The notes under the pieces: generated by a model
The model's database searches: none
What the model saw: only the letters and a program-made list of their open reading frames with translations
Told to the model about the DNA's origin: nothing
Shown: positions 9,199-17,360 of the stretch, in pieces
Layout of the letters: the number at the start of each line of letters is the position of its first letter
How positions within the stretch are numbered: position 1 is the stretch's first letter
Made by a program: the position numbers and the translations under genes
DNA from: CAWAYR01 sp050250955
GTDB taxonomy: Bacteria > Acidobacteriota > Vicinamibacteria > Vicinamibacterales > UBA2999
Reading direction: 5' to 3'
DNA: 64,000 nucleotides
Assembly (NCBI GenBank): GCA_050250955.1
Contig: JBFWNR010000002.1
Span: forward strand, 818,145 to 882,144

Positions 9199-9792
9199 CT
9201 AGCGGAGCCAGCCGGCCGGCACGCCGGCCCGTCGGGCCTCGTCCTCGATGCCGCTGATGGTCTTGGCGTGCGCGGCGATCTCCCGCTGCACGCGTTCGAG
9301 TTCGGCCACCGCCTTGAGTCGGTTCTGCTCGATGACGGCCCGCTGCGCGGGATCGTCGCGGTTCACGAAGTCGGTCGTGAGCGCCGCGATGCGCGATTGC
9401 AGTGCGTCGGCGAACGTCCGGGAGCGCTCGAGCTCGGCGCGCGCCCCGCTGATGCGGTCCTGCCAGTACTTCTGGTCGCGCGCCGGCCCCCCCGCCGCGT
9501 CGGCTGGCGGGGCCTCGGCCGGCGCTGGCGAGGCCGCCGGCGCACCGCTCCCGGCGCCGTGCGTGCCGGTCGGCGCCGCCGTGTCGGCGGCCGCCGGCGG
9601 CGGCGGCATCGGCGTCGTCGGGTCTCGCCGCAGGTCCTGGTTCGTATAGACCTTCGACGACGACGGCAGGTCCTTGCGGCGCGCTTCTTCGCGACGCGCC
9701 ACTGCAGCCAGCGACTGCGCGTCGGCGGCGACGGGCAGCGCCCCCAGGAGAAATGCTCCGAGCGAGAGACCGATCCAGAAGCTTCGGGTCAT
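9199..9792 (-). CDS. Secreted protein of unknown function with coiled coil
   Basis: I do not recognise a family. The ATG at 9792 is preferred over one four codons upstream because AAGGTGG sits at ribosome-binding distance. It gives about 197 residues. A signal peptide (TRSFWIGLSLGAFLLGALPVAADA) is followed by a charged segment, a Pro/Ala-rich linker (about residues 55-100), and a C-terminal half dense in Glu, Arg and Ala that should form coiled coil. The predicted location is periplasm or outer-membrane associated. It sits between the minor pilin genes and the NtrC-type regulator on the same strand, so a role in the pilus region is possible but unproven. Confidence 0.75.
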   Translation of the reverse strand: MTRSFWIGLSLGAFLLGALPVAADAQSLAAVARREEARRKDLPSSSKVYTNQDLRRDPTTPMPPPPAAADTAAPTGTHGAGSGAPAASPAPAEAPPADAAGGPARDQKYWQDRISGARAELERSRTFADALQSRIAALTTDFVNRDDPAQRAVIEQNRLKAVAELERVQREIAAHAKTISGIEDEARRAGVPAGWLR

Positions 9793-9875
9793 GGCGGCAT
9801 CCACCTTCGTGTTCCCCGGGCGGTGCCACGCGGAACGGCGGGGGCCGTCGCCGCGGGCGGTCGGATGCCCGGGTG

Positions 9876-9892
9876 AGCCCGGATTCCGGGCT
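9876..9892 (-). terminator. Weak hairpin after the minor pilin operon
   Basis: A 7-bp inverted repeat (AGCCCGG / CCGGGCT) with a 3-nt loop lies between the PilX-like gene and the next coding region. No U-run follows, so termination here is doubtful. Confidence 0.25.
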
Positions 9893-9963
9893 ACACGGGA
9901 GATATCGGCCGGAGGCCAGCATCCCGGCAGTCCCCCACCGCCGGGCCCGTCGGACCGCCGCGC

Positions 9964-10671
9964 TCAGGGCCCGCCGCTGGCCAGTGGACGCCACGACTGC
10001 ACACGGATGCCCGGGCAGACGGCGCCCGACAGCCGGCACGGCTGGGCCACCAGCGCCTCCACTTCCGCCACGGCTCCTCCGGCGCCGAAGGCCGCACCGC
10101 GCACCAGCATGACACCGTGGCCCGGCAGCCCCGGAGCCGCATCCTGAAAGGGATTGCCATCGGCGTCGGCCGGATCGTCGGCCAGCCAGGCCACCAGGTA
10201 GCAGGGACATGCCTCGCCAGCGGTCGCGTCGAGTTCTGCGAGCGGCAGGTGCACGAACAGCCGCCAACGCGGGTTCGCGCCGCCCCATGGACGCGCGTCG
10301 GACACCAGGGCCGTGGTCGCCTCGTCGCAGGCGTCGAGGCGACCGCAGGTGCGGCGGGTAGTCTCGGCGGAGAGATCGAGAACCACTGCCCCGAGCCGGC
10401 GGACACCTGCACTGCCGTCGGTGAATGTGGAGGGCGGCCCGCCGGCCGGCAACGCCGTCCAGTCCAGCCGCGCCGCCAGGTCGGCGATCGCCAGTGTCGC
10501 CGCCGACTCGGCGGCGCGCCGCAGGGCCACCCGCTCAACGGCGGCCGCACTCGACGCCGGCTCGACCAACGTGACCAGCGCGACGCCGAGGGCCAGGGTG
10601 CCGAGCAGCGACAGCCACATCAGCACCGCGATGAGGACGAATCCGCGGTGGACCTCGACCGGCCGGATCAT
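9964..10671 (-). CDS. Minor pilin assembly protein, PilX-like
   Basis: 235 residues. The N-terminus MIRPVEVHRGFVLIAVLMWLSLLGTLALG is a PilX-type hydrophobic helix in which Gly-Phe replaces the strict prepilin motif, as is common in PilX N-domains. The rest is a soluble periplasmic domain with many paired cysteines (TCGRLDAC, EACPC, PCRLSGAVC), suggesting disulfides. The ATG at 10671 overlaps the stop of the upstream PilW-like gene, giving tight coupling. Minor pilins of this set prime pilus assembly and are incorporated at the tip. The nearby VKOR-DsbA fusion could form its disulfides. Confidence 0.8.
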   Translation of the reverse strand: MIRPVEVHRGFVLIAVLMWLSLLGTLALGVALVTLVEPASSAAAVERVALRRAAESAATLAIADLAARLDWTALPAGGPPSTFTDGSAGVRRLGAVVLDLSAETTRRTCGRLDACDEATTALVSDARPWGGANPRWRLFVHLPLAELDATAGEACPCYLVAWLADDPADADGNPFQDAAPGLPGHGVMLVRGAAFGAGGAVAEVEALVAQPCRLSGAVCPGIRVQSWRPLASGGP

Positions 10672-11897
10672 GGCTGGCCCGCCTGTCGGCCGGGCGCGAC
10701 CTCGAGCGCCAGCGTAAGGCGCGGCACCTGCCGCAGCCACGGCCGGGCCGGCTCGAGCAGGGTGCCCCCACCGGCCCGCAGCGTGGCGCTGGCCACCGCC
10801 AGATCGAGCCGCAGGCGCACCGCGACGACCCGCGCCAGGTCCGCATCCCAGCGCACCGGGGCCGCCGGAGAGGGACACCACGGGCCGTCGGACAACCGCG
10901 AGAGCGGCATGGGCACCGCGCCGGAACCGAGCGGGGCCAGACGGGCGGTCGGCCGGCCGTCGGCGTCGCGGGCGAACACGCAGTTCTCACCCGGTGGCCA
11001 CGCCGGGTCGCCGCCCTCCCCTGCCGGGGGCGGCAGCGGTCCGAACGTCGTGTGCTCCGCCGTGCCGTCGGGGGCGTCGCGTACGGCCGGGGGACTGCCG
11101 GCGACGAGCCACTCGACGTCGAAGCGCTCCACGTAGTCGACCAGCACCGTGGCCGGTCCAGGCCCGCGCGCCATCGCCAACTGCCGAAGACCTGTGTCGG
11201 GGTCGTCGCGCACCACGAGACCCGCGGCCTCGACCACCGCCACGGCAGCGCCGGCCGGCCAGGCCTGCACGAGGGGGGCCGTCAGGTCCACGACGAGCGG
11301 CGGCGCGACCGCGGCAACCGTTGCCAGAGCGACGGCACCGTGGGCGCCCACCAGGACCACGTCCTCACCGGGGGCGAACCGGCATGTCGGCGAGGCCGGC
11401 GCGCAGTACTGCGGACGCTCCAGCACCAGGCGCGACTCGCCGGCGCTGACCGCGGTTGCCAGCCGCGCCTGTGCGGCGTTGCGGGCGAGGGCGAGCGCCG
11501 ACAGGGTCGACGGCACGGCACCGACGGTCCAGGCGCCACCGCGCAGCCGGTCGGGCACCAGGGCCGGGGTACCGCCGCCGGGCCCCTGGTCGGCGGCCTG
11601 CAGGAAGCCGGTGCCGGCCTGGCTGACGGCGTCGGTGAGCACGGCGCCGACCGCACGGGCCCGCTGCTGCTGCTCGGCAGCGGCGGGCTCGGCCGCGAAG
11701 GCGCCGAGGACGCCGGGTGTCATCATCGCCATCGCCGTCAGCCCGAGGCTGGCCACGCCGAGCGCCACCACGAGCTCGATCAGGCTGAAGCCGGCCCCCG
11801 GCGCCGCCCCCCGTGGCGCCGGCACGCCGGCGCAAAGACGAGGGCGTCGGCCGCCTGCGCGCCCGACGGGTTGACGCTTCGTCGCATCGGCGGTCAT
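10668..11897 (-). CDS. Minor prepilin, PilW-like
   Basis: A protein of 409 residues. A basic leader of about 35 residues ends in the prepilin peptidase site G|FSLIELVVALGVASLGLT, with Glu at mature position 5. The large C-terminal domain has several Cys and is rich in Ala, Gly and Pro. The leader is unusually long and Arg-rich for a prepilin, so an internal start cannot be excluded. The start overlaps the upstream pilin stop by 4 bp (ATGA), as does its own stop with the PilX-like gene, so the three are one translationally coupled unit. The role is as minor subunit or initiator of type IV pilus assembly. Confidence 0.82.
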   Translation of the reverse strand: MTADATKRQPVGRAGGRRPRLCAGVPAPRGAAPGAGFSLIELVVALGVASLGLTAMAMMTPGVLGAFAAEPAAAEQQQRARAVGAVLTDAVSQAGTGFLQAADQGPGGGTPALVPDRLRGGAWTVGAVPSTLSALALARNAAQARLATAVSAGESRLVLERPQYCAPASPTCRFAPGEDVVLVGAHGAVALATVAAVAPPLVVDLTAPLVQAWPAGAAVAVVEAAGLVVRDDPDTGLRQLAMARGPGPATVLVDYVERFDVEWLVAGSPPAVRDAPDGTAEHTTFGPLPPPAGEGGDPAWPPGENCVFARDADGRPTARLAPLGSGAVPMPLSRLSDGPWCPSPAAPVRWDADLARVVAVRLRLDLAVASATLRAGGGTLLEPARPWLRQVPRLTLALEVAPGRQAGQP

Positions 11898-12355
11898 GGC
11901 CAGGCCTCCATCACCACCCGCGTCGCACACGCTCCCGCAGGTCGCGGTGCCGGGGCCCGATCGACCTCCGCGACGGTACACACCGTGACGAGGCGCAGCG
12001 GCACCGGGCTGCCGCCTACCGCCGCCACGTACGCGCGGACCGAATACCCGCCGCCGGGGCCCGGGACGGCCGCGCCCGACGCGTCGCGATACGTGACGCA
12101 GCCGCCGACGTCGCGCAGCAGACACGCCGGGCTCGACGGCGCACCCGGTCGCCTGACGAGATCGGTCAGCGCCGCATCGCCCAGGTGAGCCGCGACGCTG
12201 CGCTCGCGCGCCCGCAGGACGATCGCCGTCGTGCGCGAGGCAAGCGCCGCCATCGCGAGCACGCCACCGGCGACGATCCCCAGGGCGACGACCGCTTCGA
12301 CGAGCGAGAAGCCGCGCTCGCAGGACGGGGAGAGGCGTGTGTTCGGTGAGCACAT
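11894..12355 (-). CDS. Minor prepilin, PilV-like
   Basis: 153 residues. A 15-residue leader (CSPNTRLSPSCERG) precedes the processing site G|FSLVEAVVALGIVAGGVLAMAA, with Glu at mature position 5. The short periplasmic part holds CLLRDVGGC. It is the first gene of the coupled PilV-PilW-PilX unit. A sigma-54-type promoter motif sits 14 bp upstream, so the transcript would start about at the ATG. The pilD gene is two genes upstream and would process all three prepilins. Confidence 0.83.
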   Translation of the reverse strand: MCSPNTRLSPSCERGFSLVEAVVALGIVAGGVLAMAALASRTTAIVLRARERSVAAHLGDAALTDLVRRPGAPSSPACLLRDVGGCVTYRDASGAAVPGPGGGYSVRAYVAAVGGSPVPLRLVTVCTVAEVDRAPAPRPAGACATRVVMEAWP

Positions 12356-12368
12356 GCCGCGGCGTCGC

Positions 12369-12383
12369 GCAAGAACGGCGCCA
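12369..12383 (-). promoter_or_regulatory. Candidate sigma-54 promoter before the minor pilin genes
   Basis: On the minus strand TGGCGC, 5 bp, TTGC: GG and GC separated by exactly 10 bp as the -24/-12 class requires, with one mismatch in the -24 hexamer (TGGCAC). The predicted start would fall next to the ATG of the PilV-like gene, implying a leaderless or nearly leaderless message. Confidence 0.45.
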
Positions 12384-12498
12384 CAGACCGAAGCGCTGCG
12401 AATCCGGCGCGTTCGCCGGGAGCCGTCGCGCGCGGGGGCGTGTCCACGCCGGTGCGGCGGGCAGGAACGGCCACGTCCGCCCGGCAGCCGGCGGGCAG

Positions 12499-13779
12499 CT
12501 ACTGCGACACGGGGGCGGCCGCGGCCGCCCGCAGCGGCAGGACCACGGTGAAGACGGCGCCACCACCGGGGCCGTCGGCCGCCCGCACCTGCCCGTTGTG
12601 GGTGACGACGAACTTCTGCACCAGCGCCAGTCCCAGGCCGGTCCCCTCGGCGCGGGTGGTGAAGAACGGCTGGAACAGGCGGTCGCGCCCCGCGGCGGGG
12701 AGCCCCGGACCGTTGTCGGCCACGGTGACCACGACCGTGCCATCGGCGACGGAGGTCTCGCCGTGTACGGCCACCTCCGGCACGATGCCGGCGCCGCGGC
12801 ACGCCTCGACGGCGTTGCGCACCAGGTTGGAGAACGCCTGACGCAGCAGGACGTCGTCGCCGTCCACGTCGCCGAAGACGCCGCCGACCTGAATCGCCCC
12901 GCCGGCGGGGTCGACGTCAGCCACCGCGCGGCGCACCACCGCCTCGAGTCCGAGCGGCTGCAGCAGCAGGCGCTCGGGCCGGGCGAAGTTCAGGAAGTTG
13001 GTCACCAGCTCGCCCAGCGCCTGGGTCTCGCTGCGCAGGCCGGCGGCGTAGGTCGACTGCGGCGCCGGCAGCGCCTCGGGATCGAGCAGCCGGGCATACC
13101 CGTGAATCGTCGCCAGCCCGTTGCGGAACTCGTGGGCGAGTCCCGCGGTCAGCTCGCCGAGGCGGGCGAGCGCGTCCCTCAACCGCAGTTGCTCCTCGAG
13201 CGCGACCACCCGCGACAGGTCGGTGAAGAGACAGATGACGCCGGTCTCCCCCGCCTCGCCGGCCCACGGCGACAGGGTCACCCCAAGGTGCGAGGGGCCG
13301 CCGACCAGGCCCGTGGCGACGTGGCGGCGGGCGACCGCGGTGCGCCCGTCGTGGACCGCGGCGGCGACCAGCGCGGCCAGCGGCGGCACGTCACGGAGCA
13401 CGGCGTCGATGGCGGCCGGCAGGGGCGGCGGGGCCACGCCGAGGATGCGGGCGCCGGCCGGGTTCAGCAACTTCACCTGGCCGTCCCGGCCGGCCACCAG
13501 CAGGCCGGAGGTCAGGCCGTCGACGATCTGGGCGTTGAGGCGCTCGGACGCCTCGGCCCTGGCCAGTGTGGTCCGCTCCTGCGCCTTCAGCTTGGCGACG
13601 GCGTCCTGCAGCGCGGCCGACAGGAGCGCGGTCTCGACGTTCGACTCGCGCAGGTGCCGACGCGAGTCGCGGGCGGCACCGGCGATGCGCAGCAGCGCGT
13701 AGCCGAGGATGCCGCCGAGCACGCCGACGATCGCCGTCAGCCCCAGCAGCAGGTAGCCCGCGGGAGAGAACTCCGCCAT
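12499..13779 (-). CDS. Sensor histidine kinase, NtrB-like
   Basis: 426 residues. One N-terminal membrane helix (about 8-32) is followed by a coiled-coil stretch, a PAS domain (about 82-190), the dimerisation/phosphoacceptor helix with His216 in AGLAHEFRNGLATI, and a catalytic ATPase domain with the N box (NLVRNAVEAC), DNGPGL and GTGLGLALV. It likely autophosphorylates and passes phosphate to an NtrC-type regulator; candidates are the regulators at 7732 and at 20371 (which has its own kinase). It follows pilD by 8 bp and probably shares its transcript. Confidence 0.88.
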   Translation of the reverse strand: MAEFSPAGYLLLGLTAIVGVLGGILGYALLRIAGAARDSRRHLRESNVETALLSAALQDAVAKLKAQERTTLARAEASERLNAQIVDGLTSGLLVAGRDGQVKLLNPAGARILGVAPPPLPAAIDAVLRDVPPLAALVAAAVHDGRTAVARRHVATGLVGGPSHLGVTLSPWAGEAGETGVICLFTDLSRVVALEEQLRLRDALARLGELTAGLAHEFRNGLATIHGYARLLDPEALPAPQSTYAAGLRSETQALGELVTNFLNFARPERLLLQPLGLEAVVRRAVADVDPAGGAIQVGGVFGDVDGDDVLLRQAFSNLVRNAVEACRGAGIVPEVAVHGETSVADGTVVVTVADNGPGLPAAGRDRLFQPFFTTRAEGTGLGLALVQKFVVTHNGQVRAADGPGGGAVFTVVLPLRAAAAAPVSQ

Positions 13780-13787
13780 CGCCAGCG

Positions 13788-14558
13788 TCAGTAGAAGCCC
13801 GCGTACCAGTCGATGATCGGCTGGCCGCCGAGCATGGCGGCCAGCGCCCCGACGGCCAGGAAGGTGCCGAACGGCAGGGCGTACTTCATCGTGCCGCGCT
13901 GGAACGCGACCAGGCCGATGCCGACGATGGCGCCGCTGAACGACGCCAGCACCAGCGTCAGCAGCATCTGCTGCCAGCCGAGGAAGGCGCCGATCATCGC
14001 CAGCATCTTCACGTCGCCCATGCCGAGGCCGTCCTCGTGACGCAGGTAGTAGTAGCCCGCCGCGATCGCATAGAGCACGCCGCCGCCGACCGCGGCGCCG
14101 ACGAGCGCCGAGCGCCACCCCGGCGGGCCGACCAGGGCGAAGAGCAGACCGACGGCGATGCCCGGCAGAGTGATCACGTTGGGCAGGATCTGGTGCTCGA
14201 GATCGATGGCGAACAGCACGACCAGGGCGCAGCCGAGCATGAGGCGGGCCGCCAGGAGCGGCCCGGCCGGCGTCACGGCGGCGGTGGCCACGAAGATGGC
14301 GCCGGTCGTCAGCTCGACGAGCGGGTACTGAATCGAGATCGAGGCCTTGCAGCGGGCGCACCTGCCGCCCAGCACGACCCAGCTGAGGACCGGGACGTTC
14401 TCGAACCAGCGCAGCTCACGCCGGCAGCTGCCGCACGCCGAAGGCGGGAACACCACCGACGTGCCGCGTGGCAGCCGGTAGATGACCACGTTGAGGAAAC
14501 TGCCGATCACCAGGCCGAACGCGCCGGCGATCACGAGCTGGACGGGCATCGGGATCAT
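13788..14558 (-). CDS. pilD: Prepilin peptidase / N-methyltransferase
   Basis: A 256-residue inner membrane aspartic protease that cleaves type IV prepilin leaders and methylates the new N-terminus. It has the N-terminal helix and SFLNVVIYRLPRG motif, and the zinc-binding CxxC pairs CGSC and CARC of the methylase loop. The two catalytic aspartates are in FAIDLEHQILP and in the GMGDVK motif. About seven to eight hydrophobic segments are visible. The start overlaps the upstream TPR gene stop by 4 bp. The enzyme is needed for all pilins in the window. Its place after a PilH/PilI-like transporter matches the Myxococcus pil order. Confidence 0.95.
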   Translation of the reverse strand: MIPMPVQLVIAGAFGLVIGSFLNVVIYRLPRGTSVVFPPSACGSCRRELRWFENVPVLSWVVLGGRCARCKASISIQYPLVELTTGAIFVATAAVTPAGPLLAARLMLGCALVVLFAIDLEHQILPNVITLPGIAVGLLFALVGPPGWRSALVGAAVGGGVLYAIAAGYYYLRHEDGLGMGDVKMLAMIGAFLGWQQMLLTLVLASFSGAIVGIGLVAFQRGTMKYALPFGTFLAVGALAAMLGGQPIIDWYAGFY

Positions 14559-15460
14559 CGGCGCACCTCGAGGACGGGTAACGGCGCCAGCGGTGACCCG
14601 TCGCCGAGCGTCACCGTCCCCCCCGGCCCCAGTGCGTAGGGGGCGCCGGCCGGATCGGTCGGTATGCCGGGCAGCCCGCCGGCGGCGATGACCTCGTGCC
14701 AGTCGGTCGGGGCGCGGCCCAACCGGGCGGCAACCGCCGCCACCCTGGCCGCCAGGGCGTCGATGTCGTCGAGCGCCTGGAGCTGGGCCAGCCGGAACTC
14801 GGCGGCCCGTCGCATCCAGTCGACTTCGGCGGTCGTGTAGAGCTCGCGCCACAGCGTGCGTGCCGAGGCGCGATCGCCGCCTTCGAGGAGCGTCGTGCCG
14901 GCCAGCGAGCGCAGCCAGTTCGGCGCCCCGGGCATGGCCGCGGCGCGCTCGAAGTGCCGGGCCGCCGTCGTGTAGTCCTTGAGCCACCAGTAGTGGACGA
15001 AGCCGATGTCGTGCGCGTACTGCCAGCGGGTCGGGTCGTGCCGCTGCCCTTTCTCGAGCAGGGCGATCGCCTGATCGGGCCGGCCCGGCCCGCCCGGGTA
15101 GCCCTCGCTGAGGAAGATGGCGCCCATCCGCGCCGCGACGTCGAAGCTCGGATCGAGCGTGGTCGTCATGTCGAGCAGCGGGTAGAGCAGCGCGTAGCGG
15201 TGGGTCGAGCTCGTCGAGCGTCGCTCGGTGCCGTAGTGGACGACGGCGCGGATCCAGTAGACGTCCGCCGCCAGGTCGTCGAACGACAGCGCCAGCCGCC
15301 GGGCCAGCTCGGGCGATTGCAGCCACAGCAGCGGCGTCTGGCCGACGCCGGGCGGGGGGGTGAGGCGATCGCGACCGATCTGAGCGGTGACCGCGATCGA
15401 CAGCAACGCCCCGATGAGGAGCCAGGGCACGGCCGGTCGCGGGTCGGTCGTCGCGGGCAT
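14555..15460 (-). CDS. Membrane-anchored TPR-like protein, possible PilG counterpart
   Basis: A 301-residue protein of no firmly recognised family. An N-terminal signal anchor (PWLLIGALLSIAVTA) is followed by helical repeats resembling TPR, for example a unit around WQYAHDIGFVHYWWLKDYTTAARHFERAA near residues 140-170. It is translationally coupled to pilD (4-bp overlap) and lies 2 bp after the ABC permease gene. In Myxococcus, pilG, pilH and pilI form an accessory transporter needed for type IV pili, so by position this could be the accessory partner. That assignment is inference, and sequence similarity to PilG was not tested. Confidence 0.7.
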   Translation of the reverse strand: MPATTDPRPAVPWLLIGALLSIAVTAQIGRDRLTPPPGVGQTPLLWLQSPELARRLALSFDDLAADVYWIRAVVHYGTERRSTSSTHRYALLYPLLDMTTTLDPSFDVAARMGAIFLSEGYPGGPGRPDQAIALLEKGQRHDPTRWQYAHDIGFVHYWWLKDYTTAARHFERAAAMPGAPNWLRSLAGTTLLEGGDRASARTLWRELYTTAEVDWMRRAAEFRLAQLQALDDIDALAARVAAVAARLGRAPTDWHEVIAAGGLPGIPTDPAGAPYALGPGGTVTLGDGSPLAPLPVLEVRR

Positions 15461-15462
15461 GG

Positions 15463-16275
15463 CTATTTGAAGTCGCGGCGGGCGAAGACGGCGCTGGCCA
15501 CCGCCAGCAGCAGGCCGACATAGGCGGCGGCGGCGCCCACCGCCGCGGCCAGCGCCGGCCAGGCGATCGGCAGGCCGTGCACGACCTGGTTCTTGACGTC
15601 GAGGGCCGACAGGTTCGGCAGCACGTAGTAGAGGGCGCGGGCGATGGCGCCGGCCACCGGGGCATCGACGGCGGCGCCGAAGTCGCGGAGATCGACGGCG
15701 AGGTGTCCCGCGACCCACACGCCCAGGGTGAACAGCGTCGCCAGCAGCGGACTCGAGAAGGTCGAGAACAGCAGCGCCACCGCCGTTACCAGCGTCAGCT
15801 GCACCAACGTCAGGACGACGGGCAGCAGCAGGCGCAGATCGAGGGCCGGCGCCCGCCAGCCCTGCTGCACCCAGTCGATCGTCGTCAGGTCCTGGTAGAG
15901 CAGCATGGCGTAGAACGCGACGGTCATCATCGCCAGGTTCACCGCCAGGGTCAGCACCAGGCCGAGGAACTTGCCGAGGAGGAACTGGGTGCGGGTCAGC
16001 GGCTTGGTCAGCACGCCGTAGATCGACCGCCGCTCCACTTCCTTGGCGACGAGGCCCGTGCCGATGAAGAGCGCGATGAGCAAGCCGATGAGATTCATCG
16101 ACGCCAGGCCGAGGTCCTTGATCACCTTCAGATCCTGGGAGGCGGTCAGCCGGCTCATGAACACCGCCGCCGCCATCAGCACGACCGAGAAGAGGACCAG
16201 GCTGTAGGGCACGCGGTCGCGGACCGACTCCTTGAACACGGCCTGCGCGACGGCGCGCACGGTGGCGGCGCTCAT
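15463..16275 (-). CDS. ABC-2 type permease, PilI-like by context
   Basis: A 270-residue integral membrane protein with about six hydrophobic segments, preceded by AQAVFKESVRDRVPYSLVLF as in ABC-2 permeases. The conserved loop KEVERRSIYGVLTKPLTRTQF is typical of export permeases that pair with a separate ATPase. Its start overlaps the ATPase gene stop by 4 bp, so the two subunits are translated together. The location between pilA and pilD suggests it belongs to the pilus-associated transporter (PilHI in Myxococcus). The substrate is unknown. Confidence 0.85.
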   Translation of the reverse strand: MSAATVRAVAQAVFKESVRDRVPYSLVLFSVVLMAAAVFMSRLTASQDLKVIKDLGLASMNLIGLLIALFIGTGLVAKEVERRSIYGVLTKPLTRTQFLLGKFLGLVLTLAVNLAMMTVAFYAMLLYQDLTTIDWVQQGWRAPALDLRLLLPVVLTLVQLTLVTAVALLFSTFSSPLLATLFTLGVWVAGHLAVDLRDFGAAVDAPVAGAIARALYYVLPNLSALDVKNQVVHGLPIAWPALAAAVGAAAAYVGLLLAVASAVFARRDFK

Positions 16276-17222
16276 AGGTGCGACGTGTCCCGGGCGGGCG
16301 TCGCCGCCACGTGCTGCACGAAGTAGCTCTCGAGCGTGTCGCGGACCGGGTTGAGGGACAGGACCTGGGCCCCGGCCGCGGCGACCTCGCGGAGCACCGG
16401 GTCGGGCGGGTCCGGCGGCAGGTCGACCGAATAGCGGCCGTGCCCCAGCGCCACGACGCGACGGGCCCGGGCCCGCAGCGCCGCCAGCGCCGGCTCGCCG
16501 ACGCGGTCGACGACCAGCTCCCAGCCCTTCTGCTCGAACGCCAGCAGGTCCGACAGCCGGCCGCCGCCAACCAGCTTGCCCTGCGCGACGATGCCGACCT
16601 GACTGCAGAGCGCTTCGGCGTCCGACAGGATGTGGGAGCTGAAGAACACCGTGCAGCCGCGGTCGCGCAGGCCGAGCATGAGGTGACGGATGTCGCGCCG
16701 GCCGAGCGGGTCGAGCCCCGACATCGGCTCGTCGAAGAACACGATGTCGGGCCGGTTCAGAATCGCCTGGGCGATGCCGACCCGCTGCACCATGCCCTTG
16801 GAGTAGCTGCGCAGCCGCAGGCGGCGCTCCCTGCCGATTCCGACCTGGTCGAGCACCTCGGCGACCCGGGCCGTCCGCTCGTGGGCGGGCATGCCGAACA
16901 GGCGGGCGAAGTAGTCGAGCAGCTCCTCGGCGGTGAGGTAGTCGTAGAAGGTGGGGTTCTCGGGGAGGAACCCGAGCCGGCGCTTCACCGCCAGCGAGCC
17001 GGCCGGCTGGCCGAAGATCCGGGCGTGGCCGCTGGTCGGGAAGACCAGCTGCATGAACAGCTTGATCGCCGTGCTCTTGCCGGCGCCGTTGGGGCCGAGG
17101 AACCCGAACACCTCGCCCGGCGCCACCTGCAGCGTCAGCTGGTCGAGCGCGCGATAGGGCCGGGGCCGCCAGAAGCCGACCAGATAGTCCTTGGTGAGAC
17201 CCTCGGTCTCGAGCGCCAGCAT
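16272..17222 (-). CDS. ABC transporter ATP-binding protein, PilH-like by context
   Basis: A 316-residue ATPase. Walker A GPNGAGKS is at 43-50. The signature motif appears as YSKGM rather than LSGGQ, as is usual in ABC-2 exporters, followed by Walker B IVFFDEP and the H-loop SSHILSDAE. A C-terminal extension of about 90 residues (WELVVDRVG onward) resembles the regulatory tail of this subfamily. It drives the adjacent permease. It is the first gene of a run ATPase-permease-TPR-pilD-kinase with overlaps of 4 bp or gaps under 10 bp. Confidence 0.92.
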   Translation of the reverse strand: MLALETEGLTKDYLVGFWRPRPYRALDQLTLQVAPGEVFGFLGPNGAGKSTAIKLFMQLVFPTSGHARIFGQPAGSLAVKRRLGFLPENPTFYDYLTAEELLDYFARLFGMPAHERTARVAEVLDQVGIGRERRLRLRSYSKGMVQRVGIAQAILNRPDIVFFDEPMSGLDPLGRRDIRHLMLGLRDRGCTVFFSSHILSDAEALCSQVGIVAQGKLVGGGRLSDLLAFEQKGWELVVDRVGEPALAALRARARRVVALGHGRYSVDLPPDPPDPVLREVAAAGAQVLSLNPVRDTLESYFVQHVAATPARDTSHL

Positions 17223-17334
17223 GTCAGCAGTCCGTGGGGAGACGGCCCGCGCCGGGGTGCACGGCGTTGCACGCGGCCAGGCGGGCGACGCCGTCCGTCG
17301 ATGTCCTCCCCCGTATTCTCGGCCGCCGGGCGGC

Positions 17335-17348
17335 GCGGCTCCAGCCGC
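17335..17348 (-). terminator. Short hairpin after the VKOR-DsbA gene
   Basis: A 6-bp GCGGCT/AGCCGC stem with a minimal loop lies 13 bp after the stop. There is no U-run, so the evidence for termination is weak. The 138-bp gap also carries upstream sequence for the ABC ATPase gene. Confidence 0.25.
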
Positions 17349-17360
17349 GGCGGGCGCCGA

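Noticed and set aside
9823..9828. TGGCAC on the minus strand before the secreted coiled-coil gene
   Set aside because: It matches a sigma-54 -24 element, but the sequence at the -12 position is GGGG rather than TTGC.
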